The position numbers and the translations under genes are program-made. A stretch of 12,440 nt of DNA from an uncultured Oscillospiraceae bacterium. Lineage in GTDB: Bacteria > Bacillota > Clostridia > Oscillospirales > Oscillospiraceae. The notes under the pieces are model-generated. The model worked only from the letters and a program-made list of their open reading frames with translations. It was not told the DNA's origin and ran no database searches. Below are positions 7,051 through 12,381 of this stretch, in pieces. Numbering within the stretch: the stretch's first letter is position 1; each line of letters starts with the position of its first letter. The stretch is from NCBI GenBank assembly GCA_910588105.1, contig CAJUQD010000069.1, forward strand, positions 1 through 12,440. Direction: 5' to 3'.

Positions 7051-7218
7051 CTACCCGGTTTCCCTCTTGGGCGGACGCTCGGCCAGCCAAAATTCCCGCT
7101 TGGCCTGCATATACTCGTCGTAGGCAAGCTGCCGTTTGATACGGTCAAGCCACGCCCACTCCGCTGGGGAAACACGGCGGGCGGGCCTGGGAGGGGGCTT
7201 GCTCTGCGGCACTTTCAC
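7051..7218 (-). CDS. Small protein (55 aa) with non-ATG start, unrecognised
   Basis: A minus-strand frame translates to MKVPQSKPPPRP followed by a basic, aromatic-rich helix-like part (SPAEWAWLDRIKRQLAYDEYMQAKREFW, in two halves 17-30 and 31-44), then AERPPKRETG and TAG. A strong AAAAAAGGAGGTG precedes it (AGGAGG at 7235-7240). The GTG at 7218 is 16 nt from AGGAGG, which is far; an in-frame ATA at 7224 is 10 nt away and would add two residues. It lies downstream of the ParR-like gene after a repeat cluster. The amino-acid composition reads like a real protein and the antisense frames look like shadows. The function is unknown; a small basic accessory or DNA-binding role is only a guess. Confidence 0.6.
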   Translation of the reverse strand: MKVPQSKPPPRPARRVSPAEWAWLDRIKRQLAYDEYMQAKREFWLAERPPKRETG

Positions 7219-7252
7219 AGGTATGGGAAAAGCACCTCCTTTTTTCAGCGTG

Positions 7253-7357
7253 TGACACCAAAAATGGCGTCATAATCGGTTAAGGCACAAATAAAGTGAC
7301 GCCATTTTTAGCGTCACGGGGGTTTTAAGGGAAAAAGTGGCGTCAAATTTGGCGTCA
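7253..7357. repeat. Three palindromic TGACGCC/GGCGTCA units (candidate parC centromere)
   Basis: Unit 1: TGACACC-N6-GGCGTCA (7253-7272). Unit 2: TGACGCC-N6-AGCGTCA (7297-7316). Unit 3: GGCGTCA-N5-GGCGTCA (7339-7357), which is also an imperfect palindrome when G-T pairs are allowed. Units 1 and 2 together form a larger inverted repeat (AAAAATGGCGTCA 7260-7272 against TGACGCCATTTTT 7297-7309, perfect over 13 bp). The cluster starts just after the ParR-like stop. Iterated heptamers beside a parMR pair suggest the centromere bound by ParR. An alternative is stacked transcription terminators: unit 2 on the minus strand is a hairpin followed by TTTATTT. Confidence 0.5.
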
Positions 7358-7360
7358 CAG

Positions 7361-7645
7361 TCAAAAGCTGTTCAGAAAATCCATGATCGTATCATCCGCT
7401 CCGTCCTCGTTGACGGTTTCCGTCTGCACAGTCTGAACAGGGGCTTGGCCCAGGGCGGTGCAAAGTTCCTCACGAATAACACTGCGTACTATACCGCTGA
7501 TACGCTCCGCCTGCTCTGCCTGATTGACAATGGCAAGCACAGCCCTGTTCATAGACGCCGGATTCAGGTTCTTCAGGTATTCCCATGCCTGCCTGTCCTC
7601 CGGGTTATCAAGGTCAAAGCGGAGGGTCATCCGTTTAATCTGCAC
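7361..7645 (-). CDS. ParR-like centromere-binding adaptor protein
   Basis: From a GTG at 7645 this is 94 aa. The N-terminus QIKRMTLRFDLDNPEDRQAW has the beta strand then helix pattern of ribbon-helix-helix ParR-type proteins. Helices run to about residue 67, followed by an acidic linker and the hydrophobic tail MDFLNSF (88-94). In ParMRC systems the ParR C-terminus contacts ParM filament ends, and the N-terminus binds parC. It follows the ParM-like gene and overlaps its 3' end. The start is uncertain: GTG 7645 has AAAGGCGG 8 nt upstream, GTG 7654 has little, and ATG 7630 has none. Assignment rests on operon position and fold pattern. Confidence 0.72.
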   Translation of the reverse strand: MQIKRMTLRFDLDNPEDRQAWEYLKNLNPASMNRAVLAIVNQAEQAERISGIVRSVIREELCTALGQAPVQTVQTETVNEDGADDTIMDFLNSF

Positions 7646-8576
7646 GGACAGCACCGCCTTTGCGGAGCGCCATCTCGCACAGGTACTCGTAGCCCTTGGC
7701 CGTGGCGCAAATGTCCTCGTTGATGGTCACGCGGTCTGCGTTATACTCGCCAAAGTTGCGGATCAGGCAGCTCCCACCGCCCAGCACATAGAGCCGCATG
7801 AGGGCGGGATTATATTCACGTTCCCGCAGGATGCGGAAGATCTCGCGGACGTACTCTGCGGCGGTTTCCCGGATAGTGGTCAGGTAGTCCTCCTGAATGT
7901 CTGCCGTACCAAAGCGCAGCACCCGGTTGATGATGGAGTCGTCCACCGTGGCGTGGTGGGTTCGCATGACGTTCTCCCGGACGGCCAGCATACATTGGTG
8001 GGTGCCGTACTTCTCCGTAAACATTCGGTCAGCGGCGGGCTTGCGGTCATTGATAAACATAATGTTCATGGTGCCGTTGCCAATGTCGCACAGCATATTC
8101 ACACCCTGGAAGTCCCTGATCTGGCTGGCTACCGCCGCAAAGCCCTGGGGAAACACGTCAGCCCCGGCGATCTCCATCCGGTACTCTTTCCCCCGGAAGG
8201 TAAAGTCCACGTCCCGGTCGCGCAGAAGATACGCCTTGAAGTCCTCCCGCTGCTGGCTCACCCAGGTCAGGGGCAGGCCCACCGCCAGACGCACCTTGGC
8301 GGAGGTCAGGCCGTACACGTTCAGCTCACGGGCCACCGCCGCCAGGGTCAGGAGATAGTAGTCATCGTCCCCGGTCTTGTCGGCGGCAAACTCCTTGTGG
8401 CCCGTGCCGATCAGGTGGTAGCGGCCCCCATAGACCAGCAGATCGTCCTTGAACACTGGCTCGGTGTCATAGCTGGTCAGCCCTGCGGGAAAACAGCAGT
8501 TTGCCGTCTTGATGTTGCCATAGCCGTTGTCAATGCCGATGATCTTCAAGCCTTGGTACTCTTTCACCGGCTCCAT
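7635..8576 (-). CDS. ParM/StbA-like actin-family segregation ATPase
   Basis: A 313-aa actin-like protein. The phosphate-1 motif is GIDNGYGNIKT (14-24), phosphate-2 is LCDIGNGTMNI (162-172), and the adenosine motif is LYVLGGGSCLI (262-272). The length fits ParM/Alp proteins. It is expected to form filaments that push DNA copies apart, with the ParR-like protein as adaptor, to stabilise an extrachromosomal or replicating form of the element. The annotated ATG lies almost directly on AAGGAGG (one base apart). A GTG at 8567, giving a GTGA overlap with the upstream stop and 10-nt spacing, may be the true start; this only removes three residues. Confidence 0.88.
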   Translation of the reverse strand: MEPVKEYQGLKIIGIDNGYGNIKTANCCFPAGLTSYDTEPVFKDDLLVYGGRYHLIGTGHKEFAADKTGDDDYYLLTLAAVARELNVYGLTSAKVRLAVGLPLTWVSQQREDFKAYLLRDRDVDFTFRGKEYRMEIAGADVFPQGFAAVASQIRDFQGVNMLCDIGNGTMNIMFINDRKPAADRMFTEKYGTHQCMLAVRENVMRTHHATVDDSIINRVLRFGTADIQEDYLTTIRETAAEYVREIFRILREREYNPALMRLYVLGGGSCLIRNFGEYNADRVTINEDICATAKGYEYLCEMALRKGGAVRAD

Positions 8577-9508
8577 TCCTCCTTTCGCGGTATCAGCCCC
8601 AGCTTGCGCTGGAGCAGTTCATTCACGTCTTTTCCGCTGGTGGGCGGCTGGTCTAACACCGTGTAGCGGTCTTTCAGTCCGCCCATGATGCCCGCCGCCG
8701 CGCCCCGGCCCACCTCGTCATTGTCCAGGTGGAGCTGCAAGGTGTGGACGTTGGGATGCTCCTGAAGATACCGGCTGAGAGCGACAGGCACCACGTTCTC
8801 CCGCTTGGTCTGATAGACACCGGCCAGGGAGAGCAGGCTGTCCTTCTGCCAGTCCCAGCCACGGCTCAGCATCAGGGTGGCGTAGCTCATCAGGTCGATG
8901 GCCGATTCAAACAGGTGGAGCCTGCCCGATTCCTTCGGAGCGGAAATGGAGAACGAGTAGTGCTTGTCGCTGCCCGTCACCTCGCCCTTGAAATTGCCCA
9001 TCGTCCCCCGGAGAGCGGCGTAGCGCATTTTGCCCTCCCGGTCATACCCGGCGAACAGGGCGTTGTGGTACTGCTTTGTTTCAGCCAGTAACTTGTGTTC
9101 CAGGCAGTAGTCCAGAATGACGGGGTGGATGCCCCGGCCCATGAGGTAGTTCAGCGCCCGGTCGTTGTTGCTGTTCAGTTCCGGCATAAGCAGTTTCCGG
9201 GGTGGGTCAGGCTTGGGGGCGGCACGGGAAACGGGCGGCAAAACCGCCGCCTGTCCTACCAGCATTTCCACCGCCTGGGTAAAGGGAACGTCCTGCACCT
9301 TAATGAGATAGTCCAGCGCTGTCTTGCCTCCGATCTTTTGGGAAAACCAGTGCCATTTCCCGTTGCTGATTTTCAGGCTGTCATGCTCACGGGTGCAATA
9401 GGTGCTGCCGCCGACATGGACAAGCTGGTGGGGGTCAAAGTGTTGCAGGTAGGTCAGCAGGTCAATCTCCTTGGCCTGGGCGATCTGCTCCGGCGTGACG
9501 TAGCCCAT
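8564..9508 (-). CDS. DUF3991/Toprim primase-like protein
   Basis: A 314-aa protein. Residues 31-70 (VGGSTYCTREHDSLKI, WHWFSQKIGGKTALDYL) match the zinc-ribbon-like start of DUF3991 proteins, although only one Cys and one His of a CHC2-type site are visible (C38, H42). The middle part (118-190) is the DUF3991 segment. The Toprim part shows LFESAIDLMSY with E201, LHLDNDEVG with D262-N263-D264, and SGKDVNELL (291-299). This resembles DnaG-type primases or Toprim nucleases, with a probable role in DNA metabolism or replication of the mobile element. GGGAGGG lies ahead of the ATG, which directly follows the upstream TAG. Activity is inferred; a priming function is not proven for the family. Confidence 0.85.
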   Translation of the reverse strand: MGYVTPEQIAQAKEIDLLTYLQHFDPHQLVHVGGSTYCTREHDSLKISNGKWHWFSQKIGGKTALDYLIKVQDVPFTQAVEMLVGQAAVLPPVSRAAPKPDPPRKLLMPELNSNNDRALNYLMGRGIHPVILDYCLEHKLLAETKQYHNALFAGYDREGKMRYAALRGTMGNFKGEVTGSDKHYSFSISAPKESGRLHLFESAIDLMSYATLMLSRGWDWQKDSLLSLAGVYQTKRENVVPVALSRYLQEHPNVHTLQLHLDNDEVGRGAAAGIMGGLKDRYTVLDQPPTSGKDVNELLQRKLGLIPRKEEWSR

Positions 9509-9850
9509 CTACCGTCCCTCCCGCTGTTTTTTCCTCTGCTCCTGTTGGTATGAGATGGCGTCCGCAGAACGCTCATAGGCATCCCGAATACCTTCCAGGT
9601 AGCCAACCTGATGATTTTGCCACTGTTGGAATACCTCTGCCAGCGGTTTGCGGACTTTCAGGAGGGGGCCGATCTGCGTCATGGGCAGTTCGCCCTCTTT
9701 TGTTTCCTCCACAATGGCCTCCCGGATGGCGTATTCCAGGGCGTGGGTCAGCATTTGGTCAGGGGGCTGGCCCAGTAGCCACTTCCGATACTGTTCCAGT
9801 TCAGCGGTCATCTTCTGGCACAGTTTGGCTTGCATTTCTTCGCCAATCAT
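9509..9850 (-). CDS. DUF3848-like protein
   Basis: A 113-aa, mostly helical, charged protein. Features matching my memory of DUF3848 are KMTAELEQYRKWLLGQPPDQ (13-32), HALEYAIREAIVEE (36-49), and PLLKVRKPLAEVFQQWQ (62-78), ending in a charged tail. The family occurs in Clostridia mobile elements with no settled function. It is the first gene of the DUF3848-Toprim-ParM-ParR run. GGAG is about 10 nt before the ATG; a second ATG lies at 9835. The upstream region contains the hairpin element at 9866-9917, which may affect expression. The DUF label is from memory; reality of the gene is confident. Confidence 0.78.
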   Translation of the reverse strand: MIGEEMQAKLCQKMTAELEQYRKWLLGQPPDQMLTHALEYAIREAIVEETKEGELPMTQIGPLLKVRKPLAEVFQQWQNHQVGYLEGIRDAYERSADAISYQQEQRKKQREGR

Positions 9851-9865
9851 GATTCATCAGCTCCT

Positions 9866-9917
9866 TTTTCAGATAGTAATAGCCGATAGACTTTCGGATT
9901 GAAAATCTACCGGCTAT
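9866..9917. repeat. 52-bp hairpin element, copy A (left edge of the ATL-like cassette)
   Basis: It begins TTTTCAGATAGTAATAGCCG, followed by a 17-bp imperfect stem (9879-9895 with 9901-9917, 15 of 17 paired) around a 5-nt loop. It aligns without gaps to copy B at 11164-11215 (about 41 of 52 identical). No T-tract follows, so it is not a good terminator here. It sits between divergent genes, upstream of both the DUF3848-like gene and the ATL-like gene. Confidence 0.75.
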
Positions 9918-9929
9918 GTACGGTTCCTG

Positions 9930-9958
9930 TTGTAAGGGGGCGCAAAAGATGGTATAAT
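9930..9958 (+). promoter_or_regulatory. Promoter of the ATL-like cassette
   Basis: TTGTAA (9930-9935), 17-nt spacer, perfect TATAAT (9953-9958). The start would be near 9965, giving about a 27-nt leader with GGAGGTG at 9981-9987 ahead of the ATG at 9992. Confidence 0.8.
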
Positions 9959-9991
9959 GCGGAAAAAGAGAATTGCGTATGGAGGTGCCGC

Positions 9992-10468
9992 ATGGCAGAC
10001 CATGAATATATCCCCGCTACCAAAAAGACGGCGTATCTGGATAAGCAGATGTTCGCCACCATCATTTGCATGATCCCCGCAGGGAAACTCACCACCTTGG
10101 ACGCCATCTGCGAGATGTGGGCCAGACGGAAGGGAGCGGACTACTGCGAGATTGAGGGCGGCGGTATCATGCCCTTTGACAAAAGGATGTTCTGGACGCC
10201 TGCCGATGTCCAGCGTGTGGACTTTATCACAGAATTGAAAGACTATGGCAAAGCAGACACGGGCAGTTTGATACCCTATTGGCGCTTGATCTCGCTCCGT
10301 GGGATGCTGATAGACTATGGCCGTTATTTTGACAAGGAGGCACAAAAGACGCTGTTGGAACGGGAAGGCCATGTGATTGAACAGCCCGATCCCAATAAGC
10401 GGCTGTATCGGGTTCAGAATTATAAAGCGGCCCTCTTTGACTTGAACAAGCTGATAATTAAAGAATGA
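9992..10468 (+). CDS. MGMT/alkyltransferase-like (ATL) protein lacking the acceptor cysteine
   Basis: A 158-aa protein from the ATG at 9992; GGAGGTG and a promoter directly upstream decide this over the frame's earlier opening at 9899. Residues 19-40 (QMFATIICMIPAGKLTTLDAIC) match the start of the O6-alkylguanine transferase DNA-binding domain (IPxGxVxTYxxIA). Residues 94-129 (IPYWRLISLRGML, then EAQKTLLEREGHVI) match the PCHRV and EG region. The acceptor motif PCHR is PYWR (95-98), so it cannot be a normal suicide methyltransferase. ATL proteins with Trp or Ala in place of the Cys bind alkylated bases and recruit nucleotide excision repair. Here a similar DNA-damage or base-sensing role is inferred. 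Homology was called by motif order only. Confidence 0.68.
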   Translation: MADHEYIPATKKTAYLDKQMFATIICMIPAGKLTTLDAICEMWARRKGADYCEIEGGGIMPFDKRMFWTPADVQRVDFITELKDYGKADTGSLIPYWRLISLRGMLIDYGRYFDKEAQKTLLEREGHVIEQPDPNKRLYRVQNYKAALFDLNKLIIKE

Positions 10469-10480
10469 GAGTGTTTTTTT

Positions 10481-11149
10481 ATGAGCGAGTTACTGCATCA
10501 AAACTCCAAAGGCGTTAAAATGGTTCGTGAAGATTATAAAAAGCGCAGTCAGGTGAAAGTATTTTCCGAATTTCAGGGAAAACGCTACGTTATACACTCA
10601 TATCGCTTTAATCTCATTTCTGACCGTTTTGATTCCCCGTTTTGCTCTTGGGCGAATTTAGACTGCTGCGGCGGATGGAGTTCTGACGATTCCTACCTTG
10701 ATACGGCTGTTCAGGAAGGCAAGAAGTTGTATGCGGGCCGGTATCAACGCTTGCAGTCATCGTATTTTCCCGATCTCCCGTCAATGGAGGAAGCCCTGCA
10801 AGAATTTCAGAAAATTGTAGATGCGCTCCCTGCCGGAGTTACCGCTGGCGTTGAAAGCAGGCATGATATGGAGGATTTTCTGCACACATTTATATGCCGT
10901 GAAGGAGCGATTGCGGACTATTTTGATCTTGGTGATGTTTTCAAGTTCTATGGCAGACTTGGATTAGTATTTCCTCCATACGTCGTCGATCAGGTAAAGG
11001 CTCTGTGCCAGATTGAAATGAAGTCCTTTGGAGGAGATAAGCCGCCGTTCCTCTACTATCAGGCTGGCGGGCCTGTTGAGTTAATCACAACCGGGCTGCT
11101 CTTGGGTTATCCGATTGAGTCAACGGCAAGCCTTCTCTGCGGCTATTGA
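10481..11149 (+). CDS. Unrecognised 222-aa protein, cassette gene 2
   Basis: I do not recognise a family. The protein is soluble-looking. The N-terminal third is basic with aromatic residues (KRSQVKVFSEFQGKRYVIHSY, in two parts about 21-30 and 31-41). A Cys cluster C55, C62, C63 follows with W57, GGW (64-66). The middle is acidic and helical (98-165). The C-terminus is a glycine-rich hydrophobic stretch GGPVELITTGLLLGYPIEST (about 196-215). It follows the ATL-like gene by 12 nt and ends just before a terminator, so the two form one operon. The ATG at 10481 has no clear ribosome site; ATG 10520 has AAAGGCG 5 nt upstream and is an alternative start. Base composition is visibly more AT-rich than the conjugation genes. 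Confidence 0.75.
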   Translation: MSELLHQNSKGVKMVREDYKKRSQVKVFSEFQGKRYVIHSYRFNLISDRFDSPFCSWANLDCCGGWSSDDSYLDTAVQEGKKLYAGRYQRLQSSYFPDLPSMEEALQEFQKIVDALPAGVTAGVESRHDMEDFLHTFICREGAIADYFDLGDVFKFYGRLGLVFPPYVVDQVKALCQIEMKSFGGDKPPFLYYQAGGPVELITTGLLLGYPIESTASLLCGY

Positions 11150-11163
11150 GATTGTGCCCTTTC

Positions 11164-11215
11164 TTTTCAGATAGTAACAGCCGGGGGATTTTCAAAACGA
11201 AAATCTCCCGGCTGT
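11164..11215. repeat. 52-bp hairpin element, copy B (right edge of the ATL-like cassette)
   Basis: It begins TTTTCAGATAGTAACAGCCG, nearly identical to copy A over the first 20 bases (19 of 20). It is then followed by a 17-bp stem (11177-11193 with 11199-11215, one G-T pair). It lies in the same orientation as copy A, so the pair brackets 9918-11163 as direct repeats. Confidence 0.75.
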
Positions 11216-11219
11216 TTTT
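11177..11219 (+). terminator. Rho-independent terminator after the ATL-like cassette
   Basis: The stem ACAGCCGGGGGATTTTC / GAAAATCTCCCGGCTGT has a 5-nt loop and is followed by TTTT. It is part of repeat copy B. It separates the plus-strand cassette from the convergent Fic gene, whose stop codon begins at 11221 and ends at 11219. Confidence 0.88.
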
Positions 11220-11866
11220 CACCGTGCGTCCCTGTCAGTTTTTTTGCGGGGGCGTTCACCGTTCATGTCCGCCATCCTGTAAACATCATAGCCCTCGTAG
11301 TGGTAGCTGGCGTCCACGCCCTTCATATAAACCTCTCTGTCGTTGATCTTATCGGTCAGGGCCGCTTTCAAAAGGGTCTTGATTTCCAAATCCCGGACGG
11401 GGCTGCGCTCCATCGCCAGCAGATAGTCCTCCTTATCCACTTGGCTCCAATCAATAACCTGCCGGAGTTCCTTTTTCAGTATGGCGTCCAGCCAAAGCCG
11501 GGTGCTTCTGCCGTTTCCCTCCCGGAACGGGTGCGCCACATTCATCTCCACATATTTCTCAATGATCTCGTCAAAGGTGGATTGGGGCATCTGCCCGATA
11601 TGCTCCAGCGCCGCTTGCAGGTAGAGGACAGGGGCAAAGCGGAAATTCCCCTTTGCGATATTGACGGTGCGGACTTGCCCCGCAAAGCCGTATATCTCAC
11701 CAAACAGGTATTCATGGATTTGTGCAAGCCCCTGAAAGGTTCCCACCTCAAACACGTCCAGCAGGCCCTTTTCAAACAGTTCCAGCGCCTTGGCCTTGCT
11801 GATCCGTTCCTCCACCCTGGCAAGCTCCGCCGAGTCGGTGATGCCAAATTTGTTCTCCAACGCCAT
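11219..11866 (-). CDS. fic: Class III (self-inhibited) Fic adenylyltransferase
   Basis: A 215-aa protein from the ATG at 11866, with GGAGG 9 nt upstream; a longer frame to 11971 would run through the promoter. The active-site motif HPFREGNGRSTR (112-123) is complete with both arginines, so AMP transfer from ATP to a hydroxyl side chain of a target is expected. The C-terminal helix carries S-Y-H-Y-E-G (187-192), an exact (S/T)xxxE(G/N) inhibitory motif, as in class III enzymes such as Neisseria meningitidis Fic, where the Glu blocks the ATP site and inhibition is relieved by self-modification or change in oligomer. A basic tail follows. Gyrase subunits and topoisomerase IV are targets of some relatives; the target here is unknown. 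Confidence 0.92.
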   Translation of the reverse strand: MALENKFGITDSAELARVEERISKAKALELFEKGLLDVFEVGTFQGLAQIHEYLFGEIYGFAGQVRTVNIAKGNFRFAPVLYLQAALEHIGQMPQSTFDEIIEKYVEMNVAHPFREGNGRSTRLWLDAILKKELRQVIDWSQVDKEDYLLAMERSPVRDLEIKTLLKAALTDKINDREVYMKGVDASYHYEGYDVYRMADMNGERPRKKTDRDAR

Positions 11867-11903
11867 GCCGTATATCCTCCTGAAAAAGTTTCCTGTTATT
11901 GCT

Positions 11904-11932
11904 ATTATACCGAAATAACTGCGCTTCGTCAA
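11904..11932 (-). promoter_or_regulatory. Promoter of the class III fic gene
   Basis: The minus strand has TTGACG (11932-11927), a 17-nt spacer and a perfect TATAAT (11909-11904). The predicted start near 11897 gives about a 30-nt leader with GGAGG at 11880-11876. It shows that the gene is transcribed on its own. Confidence 0.85.
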
Positions 11933-11946
11933 TCGTCCGGCTATGC

Positions 11947-11978
11947 AAAAGGCGGCGCTGGTGTGTACCAACGCCGCC
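11947..11978 (-). terminator. Terminator after the 110-aa gene
   Basis: Minus-strand stem GGCGGCG-T-TGGT / ACCA-G-CGCCGCC (11978-11951) with one internal mismatch and a 4-nt loop, followed by TTTT (11950-11947). It starts 5 bases after the stop codon and insulates the fic promoter downstream. Confidence 0.75.
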
Positions 11979-11983
11979 CTTCG

Positions 11984-12316
11984 TCACAGGATGCCAGCCT
12001 TTTTGAGATACCCCACACCGTCATAACAGCCCCGGAAGTAGACCGACTGCATCTCCAAATCCACAAGCTGGTTTCGCAGGCCCACCACCGTAATGAGCGC
12101 CGCGCACTCCTGTTCCGTCAGCGCCGCCGATTGTTCGGTGTCAAGTGCATCCATCACTCTGGGATATTGCTCATTGATGCTGCTGATCTTACCCTGAATG
12201 GAACGGTAATTCTTATCCGTTTTGGAGAGCCTTGCGATAACGGTACTCAAATACTCCTGAAATGCCGTGCCCTGGGCATCCACAAAGGTTTCAAACTTAA
12301 TTTCGTCAGGCACCAT
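11984..12316 (-). CDS. Conserved-looking 110-aa helical protein (unrecognised)
   Basis: From the ATG at 12316, with GGAGG 5 nt upstream; the frame's earlier ATG at 12367 lies inside the promoter and is rejected. The protein has long helices (EYLSTVIARLSKTDKNYRSI, then EQECAALITVVGLRNQLVDL) and ends in a distinctive aromatic Y-F-R-G-C-Y-D-G-V-G-Y-L-K-K-A-G-I-L. There is no signal or membrane segment. I recall similar tails in small hypothetical proteins of gut Clostridia elements, possibly a DUF66xx family, but cannot confirm this. It is monocistronic, with its own promoter and terminator. Its upstream position suggests, but does not show, that it could be related to the adjacent Fic. Function unknown. 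Confidence 0.8.
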   Translation of the reverse strand: MVPDEIKFETFVDAQGTAFQEYLSTVIARLSKTDKNYRSIQGKISSINEQYPRVMDALDTEQSAALTEQECAALITVVGLRNQLVDLEMQSVYFRGCYDGVGYLKKAGIL

Positions 12317-12343
12317 TTTCACCTCCGTCTGTTTGCTGCGGCC

Positions 12344-12372
12344 ATTATACACCATGCCCACCGGCACGGCAA
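12344..12372 (-). promoter_or_regulatory. Promoter of the 110-aa gene
   Basis: Minus-strand TTGCCG (12372-12367), 17-nt spacer, perfect TATAAT (12349-12344). The start would be near 12337, about 20 nt before the ATG at 12316. It fixes the start choice for that gene. Confidence 0.8.
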
Positions 12373-12381
12373 ATGTGCGTT

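Noticed and set aside
6990..7175. A 61-aa minus-strand open frame
   Set aside because: It overlaps in another frame the 55-aa gene that has a strong ribosome site and better protein-like sequence.
7253..7357. CRISPR-like repeats
   Set aside because: The heptamers are short palindromes at near-regular spacing without repeat-spacer structure or cas genes.
7524..8666. A 380-aa open frame on the plus strand
   Set aside because: It is antisense to the ParM- and ParR-like genes with clear actin motifs; no ribosome site or domain.
9899..9991. N-terminal extension of the ATL-like protein
   Set aside because: It covers the hairpin element, the promoter and GGAGGTG; the ATG at 9992 is clearly better.
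11867..11971. N-terminal extension of the class III Fic protein
   Set aside because: It would place the start upstream of a near-consensus promoter and lacks a ribosome site; the ATG at 11866 has GGAGG at good distance.
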